The notes under the pieces: generated by a model
Seen by the model: only the letters and a program-made list of their open reading frames with translations
The model's database searches: none
What the model was told of the DNA's origin: nothing
NCBI RefSeq assembly: GCF_000153125.2
Contig: NZ_CM002299.1
Span: forward strand, 2,988,928 to 3,052,927
Source: Congregibacter litoralis KT71
Lineage (GTDB): Bacteria > Pseudomonadota > Gammaproteobacteria > Pseudomonadales > Halieaceae
DNA: 64,000 nucleotides
Direction: 5' to 3'
Shown here: in pieces, positions 35,629 to 44,867 of the stretch
Numbering within the stretch: the stretch's first letter is position 1
Layout of the letters: each line of letters starts with the position of its first letter
Position numbers and translations under genes: made by a program

Positions 35629-38133
35629 ATGAATAAAAATGACCGAAGCCCGTTGACGGCGTCCTGCGCCCTGGCGCTGGTGATGAGCGCCCTTGGCCTG
35701 GGCCTTTCTGCACAGAGCAACGCCCAGGTGACCATCGTTAAACCCGGCGCCCCCGGCGAGGCAACGCAGACCCTGAGCGCGGAAGAGGCGGTTGCCATCG
35801 CAGAGTCTTCCTACTCACCGGCTGATGTCACCTTTATGCAGGACATGATTCCCCACCACCATCAGGCGACACAAATGGCGGAGCTGGTCAAAGATCGCAC
35901 CAATAATCCTGCCCTGGTGGATCTCGCTGATCGCATCAACGGCACCCAGGCGGACGAGATTGCCTTTATGCAGGGCTGGCTGACCGAGCGTGGTGAGGAG
36001 GTTCCCAAGCCGTCGAATCATCAGGCCATGCACATGCATCACGACATGGCAGGTATGGCCAGCCCCGAGCAAATGGCGGCGCTCGCCGAGGCTGAGGGCA
36101 GGGATTTTGATCGACTGTTCCTGACCCTGATGATCCGCCACCACGACGGCGCTATCACTATGGTCGAGGACCTCATGGATCAACCGGGCTCCGCCTATGA
36201 CCCGGTGCTTTACGAATTTACCAATGACATCAGCAACGATCAGGCGGTGGAAATCGAACGCATGAACGGCATGCTCGTCGCCTTGTCCGAGGATCCCCGC
36301 TCCGGTTTGGCCCCCGGCGTATTTGACGCGGAGCAGGCCATCTCGAACATGGAGCTGGTAGCGAGCCTGCGTAAACCGGCGGGATTCTTTGATCCCGCCA
36401 ACCCCGCAGAGCGCGGCGCGCGCGCCCTCGACGAAGAGGACCCCGTGGCAGATGAGCGCGATGAGGGCCCGGCGGACGAGGACGAACGGGAGACCACCAT
36501 TGAGGATGATGCAGGGAATCTCCGTCATCCCATGCTGAGCTTTGCCAACACCGACATGGCTTTTCGCGATGACGTCCTCGTGGCCGGTAACTACCACGGA
36601 TTCAACGTCTACAAGCTCCGGGACAATGGCAGCCCGGATCTTATGGCCTCCGTTGTCTGTCCCGGCGGTCAGGGTGATGTATCGATTGTAGGTGACCTGC
36701 TTTTCATGTCAGCGCAGGAAAACCGCGGGCGCCTGGATTGCGGGCTTGAGGGCGTTACGGAAGATGTCAGCGAGGACCGCTTCCGCGGTTTGCGCATCTT
36801 CGATATTTCTGAACTCCGTCGGCCCCGACAGGTGGGCGCAGTGCAAACCTGCCGCGGCTCCCACACCCACTCCGTGGTGGCGGGTCCCGATGAGGACGGC
36901 ATCATCACTGTTTACAACTCTGGAACCTCGTCGGTGCGCGAAGAAGAAGAGCTGGAAGGGTGTATCGGTGAAGTCCCGGGCGATGAGCGCACCGCCCTCT
37001 TTCGCATTGACGTCATTGAGGTCCCCGTCGACAACCCCGCAGCAGCGAAGATCGTCGACAGCCCCCGGGTATTCGCCGATCCCGAGAGCGGCGTTGCGGC
37101 GGGTCTGTGGCGCGGCGGCGATCACGGTGAAGGCACCCAGGACACCTCCCGCACGGATCAGTGCCACGACATAACCGTTTTCCCCGAAGGGAACATCGCG
37201 GCGGGCGCCTGCTCGGGCAATGGCATCATCTTTGACATCACCGACCCCGCAAAGCCCACGCGTATTGACGTTGTCACGGACAAGGGCTTTGCTTACTGGC
37301 ATTCAGCGACTTTCAATAACGATGGCACCAAGGTGCTGTTCACCGATGAGTGGGGCGGTGGCTCCCGGGCACGTTGCCGGGCCTGGGACCCTCTCACCTG
37401 GGGTGCTGATGCTATCTATGACATCGTCGACGGCAAGCTGGAGTTCGGCAGCTATTTCAAGATGCCCGCGCCGCAGCTGGAATCAGAAAACTGCGTGGCC
37501 CACAACGGCTCCATCATCCCCGTTCCCGGTCGCGACATTTTCGTACAGGCCTGGTATCAGGGCGGTATCTCTCTCATCGATTTTACGGATTCAAAAAACC
37601 CGGTAGAGATCGGCTATTTTGACCGGGGCCCGTACTTTGAAGATGAAATCATTACCGGTGGCTTCTGGTCCGTTTACTGGTACGACGGCTTCATCTACGG
37701 CACGGAGATTGTGCGGGGTTTGGATGTGTTTGATCTGGTGCCCAGCGAGCACCTGAGTGAGCACGAAATTGCCGCCGCAAAGCTTGCAGATCAGGGAGCG
37801 CTGTTTAATCCCCAGCAGCAGTATCGCGTCAGCTGGCCCGCCGCGCCGGCGGTCGCCCTGGCCTATCTGGACCAGCTGGACCGTGACCAGGGTCTGAGTG
37901 CTGATATGCAGAAAACCCTGCGCGATGTCCTTGATAAAGCGGATGATGTGCTTGCCACCGGCGACGCCGATGGCGACCTGGCCCGGGACTTGCGCAAAAT
38001 GGCAAAGGAGCTGGCCTCTGCCCGCGTGCCCGATACTCATGCCGGACGCTTGAACGGTCTCGCAGGCACCCTTGACGGCATTGCAGACCGCCTCGCAAGC
38101 AAGCGCCTGGCATCTGTGCCCGGCGATTCCTAG
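35629..38133 (+). CDS. Secreted DUF305-LVIVD repeat fusion protein
   Basis: 834 aa from ATG 35629 (GGAG 13 bases upstream; the frame is open to 35482, but that part is not protein-like). A signal peptide CALALVMSALGLGLSAQSNAQ is followed by a DUF305 (CopM-like) four-helix domain, about 55-220, with FMQDMIPHHHQATQMAEL and LMIRHHDGAITMVEDL, whose His/Met residues bind metal. The remainder from about 300 holds LVIVD-type beta-propeller blades (LRIFDISELRRPRQVG, GIIFDITDPAKPTRID, ISLIDFTDSKNPVEIG). Family knowledge suggests copper handling for DUF305; the propeller partner is unusual. An acidic linker (DEEDPVADERDEGPADEDER) joins the two. Confidence 0.85.
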   Translation: MNKNDRSPLTASCALALVMSALGLGLSAQSNAQVTIVKPGAPGEATQTLSAEEAVAIAESSYSPADVTFMQDMIPHHHQATQMAELVKDRTNNPALVDLADRINGTQADEIAFMQGWLTERGEEVPKPSNHQAMHMHHDMAGMASPEQMAALAEAEGRDFDRLFLTLMIRHHDGAITMVEDLMDQPGSAYDPVLYEFTNDISNDQAVEIERMNGMLVALSEDPRSGLAPGVFDAEQAISNMELVASLRKPAGFFDPANPAERGARALDEEDPVADERDEGPADEDERETTIEDDAGNLRHPMLSFANTDMAFRDDVLVAGNYHGFNVYKLRDNGSPDLMASVVCPGGQGDVSIVGDLLFMSAQENRGRLDCGLEGVTEDVSEDRFRGLRIFDISELRRPRQVGAVQTCRGSHTHSVVAGPDEDGIITVYNSGTSSVREEEELEGCIGEVPGDERTALFRIDVIEVPVDNPAAAKIVDSPRVFADPESGVAAGLWRGGDHGEGTQDTSRTDQCHDITVFPEGNIAAGACSGNGIIFDITDPAKPTRIDVVTDKGFAYWHSATFNNDGTKVLFTDEWGGGSRARCRAWDPLTWGADAIYDIVDGKLEFGSYFKMPAPQLESENCVAHNGSIIPVPGRDIFVQAWYQGGISLIDFTDSKNPVEIGYFDRGPYFEDEIITGGFWSVYWYDGFIYGTEIVRGLDVFDLVPSEHLSEHEIAAAKLADQGALFNPQQQYRVSWPAAPAVALAYLDQLDRDQGLSADMQKTLRDVLDKADDVLATGDADGDLARDLRKMAKELASARVPDTHAGRLNGLAGTLDGIADRLASKRLASVPGDS

Positions 38134-38259
38134 GCACTGAATGCGGAAGGGGCTCGAGTAGACAGAGCAGTCAGTTGAATCGAGCCGACGTTGTTTTCGA
38201 TCGCTACGCCACCGGCGAGGATGGCGTGGCGTTGTCGCTCCCCGCTAACAGCACAGACA

Positions 38260-39312
38260 TCATACCGACGAGCGATGGTCTTTGAGCATCGCCTCAACAC
38301 CGGTGCCTTCGAGAATACGATCGACCCGCGTCGCATCTTTGGCCTCGAGATTGTCATAAAGCGTCTTCGTCCAGCGTAGGCACTTTGCCTGATAGGGGAA
38401 GGTCCGCTGCTCCCAGAGGGCACCATCAATCTCACAGCTCCACTGTTTATCGCCCCGAAGGAGCGCCTGCGCATTGGCAAGCTGAGCCGGCGCATAGACC
38501 CGGCCGATTTCGCTCAGCAGTTCCCGAAGGCTGGATGGCTGATCCTCCAGGGCAAGCCAGTCGTCCTCGGACGCCTCCAGGCCGCTCAGATCATAGTTGC
38601 GGTCCACCCAAGCAACGGTGCGCGGAGATATTTCATGGGTGATAGCCCGCGGCGTAGGATCGAAGCCCACCAGTTGTGAAAGCTGTCCGTGGAGGGCAAA
38701 GTCCCCCGCCGCCGGCCGGTTCCCCAAAATAAAAGCCTGGCGCGCCAGGTGTTGCTCCATCGCTTCGAGAAAGCGTCGATAACTCTTATCAATAACCGGC
38801 GCCGTGATGTCATTGGATCCCACGACAAACAAACGGCCGATCTGTCGCTCGGTGAAAAATGCTTTGGCCCTTGAAAGATCGTCCTCGGCAAGAGCGGTAT
38901 TGCGCAGCAGGGGCAGAAGTGTTCCCGCTTTGTCAGCATCCGGCGCATAGTGCCACCGGTAGTGAAACATGTACTTGGTGCACCACTCGTCAGCGAAGTC
39001 CTCAATGAGATAATCCAGAAAAGCCAGCGCGGGATCGACGGGCAGCACGGAACGATCGCCTCGGAACTCCTCGAGACTCCGAATGATGGGCGTGGAGTCA
39101 CAAACCGCCGAGAGACCGTCATCCGTCTGAGTAATAAATGTTGGTAGAAGCGCAGGCTTCGGCGGCGCTATGCCCAAAGCCTCGCAGACCTGCTCCGGCT
39201 CAGCCCAGGACACGGTGTAGGGAATGCGCCGATAACGCAGGAGGGCAAGCATTTTCTGCGTGTAAGGGGATGCGGTCGCACCGATGAGTTGTACGGGGTC
39301 TGTAAAGATCAC
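38260..39312 (-). CDS. GST-like protein (thioredoxin-fold N-terminus)
   Basis: 350 aa. The N-terminal domain begins LIGATASPYTQKMLALLRYRRIPY, a GST-type SPYxxK start, continues to LLPTFITQTD (cis-Pro) and DSTPIIRSLEE (Glu/Asp-Ser GSH contact). The C-terminal 220 residues form a longer all-helical domain than in ordinary GSTs and include FILGNRPAAGDFALHGQLSQ. Substrate unknown. It is convergent with the DUF305-LVIVD gene and divergent from the acylase. Confidence 0.78.
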   Translation of the reverse strand: MIFTDPVQLIGATASPYTQKMLALLRYRRIPYTVSWAEPEQVCEALGIAPPKPALLPTFITQTDDGLSAVCDSTPIIRSLEEFRGDRSVLPVDPALAFLDYLIEDFADEWCTKYMFHYRWHYAPDADKAGTLLPLLRNTALAEDDLSRAKAFFTERQIGRLFVVGSNDITAPVIDKSYRRFLEAMEQHLARQAFILGNRPAAGDFALHGQLSQLVGFDPTPRAITHEISPRTVAWVDRNYDLSGLEASEDDWLALEDQPSSLRELLSEIGRVYAPAQLANAQALLRGDKQWSCEIDGALWEQRTFPYQAKCLRWTKTLYDNLEAKDATRVDRILEGTGVEAMLKDHRSSV

Positions 39313-39499
39313 AACAAGCTCCCTGGATCAGGATTTGGAATTATGGGCCTCGGCATGGATCGCCTCTGCCTTCGCCGTGGTTTTTGCGATCCACGCGTCG
39401 ATGATGGTGCCGGATCCTGAGCGAAGTAGGCAAGGCGCAGGAGAAAATACCGAAGCTTCGGGGTAGGATGCGGGGCTCAGCAATAAGCCGGAAGACACC

Positions 39500-41653
39500 A
39501 TGCGATTTTCCCGTGCCATAGCCGCCATTTTACTGCTCCTGGCCCTGGCAGCCATTGCAAACATCCTGATCACGGCACCCCCGACGGTCGACACAGGGCC
39601 TCTGCTGACCCTAGGTGAGAAGTATGACGTCAGAATTATCCGCGACGAGTTCGGCGTGCCGCACATCTACGGCAACCGCGATGCAGATACGGCCTTCGGC
39701 CTAGGCTACGCCCAGGCGGAGGATGACTTCGCTACCTTGCAGGATGTGGTGCTTGCCACACGCGGACAACTCGCCGCCGTGCGGGGACCCGACGCTGCGA
39801 AGACCGATTACCTCATTCGCCTTATGGGTGTCTGGGAGGCCCTGGATTCAGGCTACGAGACCGTACTCAGTGAGCAGGCCCGCGCGGTGGCGGAGGCCTA
39901 TGCCGACGGCATCAACCTGTATGCAGCTCAACATCCTGAGGAGGTAGAGGATTTTGTATTGCCCATCCGCGGCAAGGATCTGATCGCGGGTTTTACCTTT
40001 AAGCTCCCGCTGTTCTATGGTTTTGATGAGACGCTGACCGCCCTGTTCGATGGCAATGATCGTGAACTGGCACTCCAGGGTAAGGACGCCCTGACCTTTG
40101 TGAATCGCGGACGCCCGGCACTGGGGAGCCAGGGCGTTGCCATCGCACCGCAGAAATCCCGTGATGGAAAGACGCGACTTCTCATCAACTCCCATCAACC
40201 CCTGACGGGCCCCGTTGCCTGGTATGAGGCGCGTCTTCATTCCGAAGAGGGCTGGAATATGGCGGGCGCGACCTTCCCGGGGTCGCCGGTAATACTCCAT
40301 GGTCATAATCGCTACCTCGGCTGGTCCAGCACCGTGAACAAACCGGATCTTGTGGATGTGTATCAGCTGACACTAAACCCCGAGAATGAGGATGAATACC
40401 TCCTTGATGGGGAATGGGTGGCGCTGGAGAAGCGCTCAGCGGACATTCTCGTGCGCCTCTTTGGTCCCTTTCGATGGACTTTCAGCGAGCCTCTCTACGC
40501 ATCCCGTCACGGGCCGGTATTGAAGCTCGATCATGGCACCTTCGCCATCCGCTGGTCCGGCATGGGCGAGATCAGAACCCTTGATCAGTATCTTGCCCTC
40601 AACAAAGCCACATCCATGGCCGAGTTTGAAGCGGCCCTTGCCATCGGCAGCCAGCCCTCCATCAATCAGGTCTACGCGGATCGTGAGGGCAATATCGCGC
40701 ACTACTACAACGCCATGTTGCCAAAGCGTCAGGAAGGATGGGACTGGACAAAAGACCTGCCCGGCGATGACTCAAGCCTCATCTGGACAAACTATCTCCC
40801 TTTCAGCGCCGTACCGGCGACGCGCAATCCGCCCAGTGGCTTTGTCTTTAACGCTAATAACAGCCCCTATCTGTCCAGTATCGGGCCCGGACAACCACAG
40901 CCCGAGGATTTTTCCGACACCATGGGTATTGAGACCGGTGTCACCAATCGCGCCCTGCGGCTCCGGCGACTTCTTCAGGAAACGGAAACCCTCAGTCGCG
41001 AGGACTTTTATCGCATCAAGTACGACGTTTTTTACGATGAGGATCTGGAAGCGATTCAGCAATTGCGCCGCTTTATTGCCAATGGAAAGGACGCCCTGCC
41101 ACCGTCACTGCATGCTGCAATGGATCTCCTGGCCTCCTGGGACTTGGGCACCCAGGCCGACAACCCGGCGGCTGCCCTGGGGGTTCTGACCCTGACGACC
41201 CTCATTGATAGTCGGCAACGGCGCGACGATGTCGAGCTTGGCGAGGAACTCGCCGAGGCCCGGGACTATCTCCAAAGCCATTTTGGACGCATCGATCCCC
41301 CCTATGGTGAGGTGGTGCGCCACGTGCGAGGGGATCAATCCTGGCCGCTGGATGGCGGGCCGGATACGCTCCGCGCGGTGTACACCGAAAAAGACCCGGA
41401 GACCGGCATCTTGCGCAACGTCGCTGGAGACAGCTACATCATGTTTGTCGAGTGGGATCAGAAAGGTCAGGTGAGTTCCCGCGCTATTCACAATTTTGGA
41501 TCGGCAACGCTGGATGCGTCCTCACCGCATTATGGGGACCAGGCGCCGCTCTTTGTGAAGCATCAGGACAAACCCGTGCGTCTTACCCTGGACGAGCTGC
41601 TTCCCCACGCCAGCAGAGACTATCGTCCCGGCGTAGCGCCCTCCAGTGACTGA
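39500..41653 (+). CDS. Penicillin/AHL acylase-like N-terminal nucleophile hydrolase
   Basis: 717 aa. An N-terminal membrane/signal segment (AIAAILLLLALAAIANILI) is followed by the alpha-chain start VRIIRDEFGVPHIYGNRDADTAFGLGYAQAEDD, a hallmark of S45 acylases. The beta-chain nucleophile is probably Ser210 in LGSQGVAIAP, where most relatives have GSNxW, so self-cleavage would fall before this Ser. Later landmarks: LLINSHQPLTGP and a His-rich HGHNRYLGWSSTVNKPD. Acylases of this type hydrolyse amide bonds, including acyl-homoserine lactones. The 3' end overlaps the convergent metallo-hydrolase gene by 34 bp. Confidence 0.85.
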   Translation: MRFSRAIAAILLLLALAAIANILITAPPTVDTGPLLTLGEKYDVRIIRDEFGVPHIYGNRDADTAFGLGYAQAEDDFATLQDVVLATRGQLAAVRGPDAAKTDYLIRLMGVWEALDSGYETVLSEQARAVAEAYADGINLYAAQHPEEVEDFVLPIRGKDLIAGFTFKLPLFYGFDETLTALFDGNDRELALQGKDALTFVNRGRPALGSQGVAIAPQKSRDGKTRLLINSHQPLTGPVAWYEARLHSEEGWNMAGATFPGSPVILHGHNRYLGWSSTVNKPDLVDVYQLTLNPENEDEYLLDGEWVALEKRSADILVRLFGPFRWTFSEPLYASRHGPVLKLDHGTFAIRWSGMGEIRTLDQYLALNKATSMAEFEAALAIGSQPSINQVYADREGNIAHYYNAMLPKRQEGWDWTKDLPGDDSSLIWTNYLPFSAVPATRNPPSGFVFNANNSPYLSSIGPGQPQPEDFSDTMGIETGVTNRALRLRRLLQETETLSREDFYRIKYDVFYDEDLEAIQQLRRFIANGKDALPPSLHAAMDLLASWDLGTQADNPAAALGVLTLTTLIDSRQRRDDVELGEELAEARDYLQSHFGRIDPPYGEVVRHVRGDQSWPLDGGPDTLRAVYTEKDPETGILRNVAGDSYIMFVEWDQKGQVSSRAIHNFGSATLDASSPHYGDQAPLFVKHQDKPVRLTLDELLPHASRDYRPGVAPSSD

Positions 41654-42615
41654 TGCCCCGGGTGCACGGCGATCAAGTCCCCCGCCGGATCGTAGGTGTC
41701 GACCAGGGACTTGATCCAGGCCAGACTCTCGGCTGATCGGGGCCCATCCACCGAGTAGCTGCCGGGCTCTACGCCATTCTCCCAACCCCAGCGCGTATGA
41801 GTAAGATCCCCCATGATTAACTGCGCGCCCCTCGTCGTCCGGGCGAGATACACAGTGAGCCCCGCCGTATGGCCGGGCGCGTGGAAGGCAAACAGGCTGC
41901 CATCACCAAAAACATCAACCACCTTGCCGTCATTAAAGGTCCATTCCTGTAGACGGTCTACCTTGGCCAAAAGACGGTCCGTGGTGCCCCGCGTCGCTGC
42001 ATGGGTCGCTGCGGCGTACTGCGCATCCCCCGGGCCCAGATACACCGGAGTTCCCTCGGGCAAATCGTCAAAACCCATAACATGGTCAAGATGGATATGC
42101 GTGAGGAAAACCCCCGCGATAGCCTGCTCATCATGGGCAGCCAATATCTCGCGATTAGAACGCTTAAGTTTCAAGGCATCCATATTCATCACTTTTGACA
42201 CCAGCCAACTGATATCGGCGTTTTCGTCGCCCCGAAAGCTCTCTGACACGCCGGCATCAACGAGAAACATTCCCTCCGTGGGGTGGGTCAGCACATAGGT
42301 ATAGATGCTGATGTCCTCCTCCCGATCTTCTATCCCGGCGGCTCTTGCCTTGGGATGATCGAGATTCAAAAGCCCGGACAAGGGCACAGACCAGGTAGCT
42401 GACTCAAGCTTCTCAAAGCGAATAGGCCCCGGCGCCGCGATGTTCTCAAACGCGGCCTCGACACTGACGCTCTCACCGCGGTCAGCGACATCGGTGGGTA
42501 CATCCGTTGCAGAGCAGGCGGCCAGCGCGAGGACGGCGCATAGCGTCATCAGCCCTCGCCCGAGATTGCCGGTGCCAATAATGTCCTCAAAAGAACCTTG
42601 TCGCTCATCCATCAT
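41620..42615 (-). CDS. Metallo-beta-lactamase fold hydrolase, lipoprotein
   Basis: 331 aa. A lipobox LALAACS with Cys34 makes it a lipoprotein. The zinc motif H-I-H-L-D-H is at 173-178, the following metal ligand His is in FAFHAPGHTAGLTVY, and an Asp in IMGDLTHTRWGW. The pattern resembles AiiA/lactonase and glyoxalase-II-like enzymes; the substrate is not defined. It is convergent with the acylase gene, with 34 bp of coding overlap. A quorum-quenching-like pair is suggested by context only. Confidence 0.85.
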   Translation of the reverse strand: MMDERQGSFEDIIGTGNLGRGLMTLCAVLALAACSATDVPTDVADRGESVSVEAAFENIAAPGPIRFEKLESATWSVPLSGLLNLDHPKARAAGIEDREEDISIYTYVLTHPTEGMFLVDAGVSESFRGDENADISWLVSKVMNMDALKLKRSNREILAAHDEQAIAGVFLTHIHLDHVMGFDDLPEGTPVYLGPGDAQYAAATHAATRGTTDRLLAKVDRLQEWTFNDGKVVDVFGDGSLFAFHAPGHTAGLTVYLARTTRGAQLIMGDLTHTRWGWENGVEPGSYSVDGPRSAESLAWIKSLVDTYDPAGDLIAVHPGHQSLEGATPGR

Positions 42616-42675
42616 GATGGAACTCCTTTATGCCCCGCCGCGCAGATAACACCCGGCGTATAGCGACTCGGCACG

Positions 42676-43419
42676 TTAACTCTCGTCATCGGAACCCGGA
42701 AGCGGGACCAGAGACTGCCGGATGGCTTCTACGGTGTTCGACACCACCTCGCGCCGGTATAGAACAAGCACCGTGATGGTGGTCGCAAGAAGAAAGGGCA
42801 CCGTGCCAAACAGCCAGCACATCACCGACAGCCCAAAGTAATAGGCGCGGAGGCCGGAGTTGTTGTCATGGCCCGCGGAGTCCATCAACTTGGCAAAATT
42901 ACAGGCGAAGGCATCGGTCTGTTCAGCGCTGATGTTTTCGTCAGCATCCGGTGCGCCACCCATGACCACGGCGGCAAAGCCGTACTGGCGCAGGCTCCAG
43001 GTCACTTTAAAGAAAGCGTAGATCAGAATAACCAGAAGAAGCGCCAGCTTTGCCTCCACCTGACCGGTGCTCTGATGTTCGGCAAAGGGAATGTGGGAAC
43101 TGAGCTCCGCAATCTGATCACTGGTGGTGAGTGCCGTCAGCACACCCGCCATGAGCAGCAGGGTCGCCGAGGAGAAAAACCCCACCACACGCTCCTGGCT
43201 GGCGAGGAGAGACGCATCCGTCATGCGCATCTCCCGCGTGAGCAAGCGCCGGGCCCAGGCCTCACGGTGATCCCGAAGAGAGCGCGACAAGGAGGCTCCC
43301 TTTTCACGCTTGGCGCGATACTTGGCGTAGCGCGCATAGCCCGCCCACATGAGCAGGAAATACCCGAGGGCTGCGATTTCTGGAATATCAAAGGGGTTTT
43401 GCATAAAACTCTCTGACAA
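42676..43419 (-). CDS. DUF599 family membrane protein
   Basis: 247 aa with four hydrophobic segments (about 13-30, 82-100, 127-145 and 200-222) and the DUF599 pattern R-R-L-L-T-R-E-M-R-M-x-D-A-S-L-L near residue 60 and NNSGLRAYYFGLSVMCWLFG. Function unknown. It lies on the minus strand immediately upstream of the metallo-hydrolase gene (60-bp gap), possibly cotranscribed. A typical core-genome membrane protein in marine gammaproteobacteria. Confidence 0.82.
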   Translation of the reverse strand: MSESFMQNPFDIPEIAALGYFLLMWAGYARYAKYRAKREKGASLSRSLRDHREAWARRLLTREMRMTDASLLASQERVVGFFSSATLLLMAGVLTALTTSDQIAELSSHIPFAEHQSTGQVEAKLALLLVILIYAFFKVTWSLRQYGFAAVVMGGAPDADENISAEQTDAFACNFAKLMDSAGHDNNSGLRAYYFGLSVMCWLFGTVPFLLATTITVLVLYRREVVSNTVEAIRQSLVPLPGSDDES

Positions 43420-43645
43420 TAAATTTTCCGGACTTGAAAGCTATGGCAACACCGGCCTCACCGGCAGTCGCCGCAGAAGCCTATGCTGCTTTTGCATACC
43501 AGGGAAACAAGGCACTTTACTAGTTTACGTGAAAGCGCCAATGGCAGCCCTGCCGAGAGTACACACTATCTAAAAATTCATGAGAAAGCGTGTAGCTAGA
43601 GAAAACCTTTGATTGACAAGCCAACGGCGGTGGCAGAGATACTGC

Positions 43646-44809
43646 TCAGCCTACCCGGCGTCTGAGAAGAATAAGCAAACCCATGGCCAGAAGAACAATC
43701 GGCGCCGGTGCTGGCACTGGGGTAGCCTGATTGAAAGGCTCATCAAATACTTGCTCGAAGGGTAAGCCACCATTACCCCCGCCGTTAATCCCACCGTCGC
43801 CACCGGTCCCCCCGGGACCGTCGCTGCCCGAGCCTCCCCCATTGCTATCACCGTTGCCGCCGTCGTTCACCCGGGTAAAAGATCCGCCGCCGTTACCTCT
43901 GATCTGCTCGTCAAAGGCGAGGACTCTGAATGGCGATGCTTGCCCCTCGAAGGGCGAATCGGGCAGCCCCTCAAGCAAGTCCGTAGCACTCAGCACGCAG
44001 GGGCTGACCATCAAGCCTCCGACGCAGGGATCAAAGTTCGCAGGCTGGGGCTTGCCCCTGCGAAACTTGCGCTGGGAGCCTGAGTCCAGCGGTTGATCTA
44101 CTAGCGGCAAGGATGAATCAAAGTTCGCGGGAAGCAGATCATCAAAAATCGATGACGCATCCTCCAAAGGGCTTCCCTGGCTTAGATTTGTAGGACCACC
44201 CCCTACGCCACCGCCGGCACGAAAACCACCTGGAGTCGCCCTACCCTGACGGGAACGTCGACCTTGAGCCCTCGAAGAGCCCCCTTGAGAAAAACCTCGA
44301 GAACCCGGAAGACCTCCAAGTCTCGCGTGAGCGCTATCTTCCCCAAACATGTTGGAATCCGGCTCATTGAATAATCTGGGTAGATCAGACGGCAATGCCG
44401 AATCCAGGTCCTTCTCGTCCAGGGACCTCAAGAGCTCTGATGCCTCAGACGGCGATGAACCCGAGGGCGCTTCGCTTCCGCCGCGCACCGAAACCAGGGA
44501 CTGCGCGCGCTGCTTTATGGGCTTATCGGCTAATTGCTTCAATAAGCGAACGGACGCATTTTTTGAATGGAGACGGCTGCTCACCGTCGCATCACCGAAA
44601 GCGGTTACCGCGTAGGCGAGTATGAGCAGGAGTGCCAGAGCGGCACCCAAGCCCGATATCACCATCTTTGTTTGACGCCGTCGCGTCCCGTGGCCCAACA
44701 CCGCTCGCTCCCGAAAAACAATCAGGGAGGAGTGTGCCAGTGCTACGCGGCGGCACCAGCGCCAGGCAGTTTTAGTGTGCCCCGCATCACGAAGGCGCGC
44801 GGTTTTCAC
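43646..44809 (-). CDS. Gly/Ser-rich secreted protein with PEP-CTERM-like C-terminus
   Basis: 387 aa from a GTG at 44809; an ATG at 44665 (codon 49) starts right at the hydrophobic signal ISGLGAALALLLILAYAVTA and is an alternative. The C-terminus TPVPAPAPIVLLAMGLLILLRRR follows the PEP-CTERM plan (Pro motif, hydrophobic span, Arg cluster) for export, sorting and cleavage by an exosortase, not encoded here. The middle is low complexity: GGSGSDGPGGTGGDGGINGGG and Ser-Asp-Leu segments. No enzymatic motif. Such proteins are usually surface or exopolysaccharide-linked. Confidence 0.6.
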   Translation of the reverse strand: MKTARLRDAGHTKTAWRWCRRVALAHSSLIVFRERAVLGHGTRRRQTKMVISGLGAALALLLILAYAVTAFGDATVSSRLHSKNASVRLLKQLADKPIKQRAQSLVSVRGGSEAPSGSSPSEASELLRSLDEKDLDSALPSDLPRLFNEPDSNMFGEDSAHARLGGLPGSRGFSQGGSSRAQGRRSRQGRATPGGFRAGGGVGGGPTNLSQGSPLEDASSIFDDLLPANFDSSLPLVDQPLDSGSQRKFRRGKPQPANFDPCVGGLMVSPCVLSATDLLEGLPDSPFEGQASPFRVLAFDEQIRGNGGGSFTRVNDGGNGDSNGGGSGSDGPGGTGGDGGINGGGNGGLPFEQVFDEPFNQATPVPAPAPIVLLAMGLLILLRRRVG

Positions 44810-44867
44810 AAAAAACTGTGAACGCGATCACTCGGGTGTTAAGACAACTCCCCAGAGATGCCCCTGC

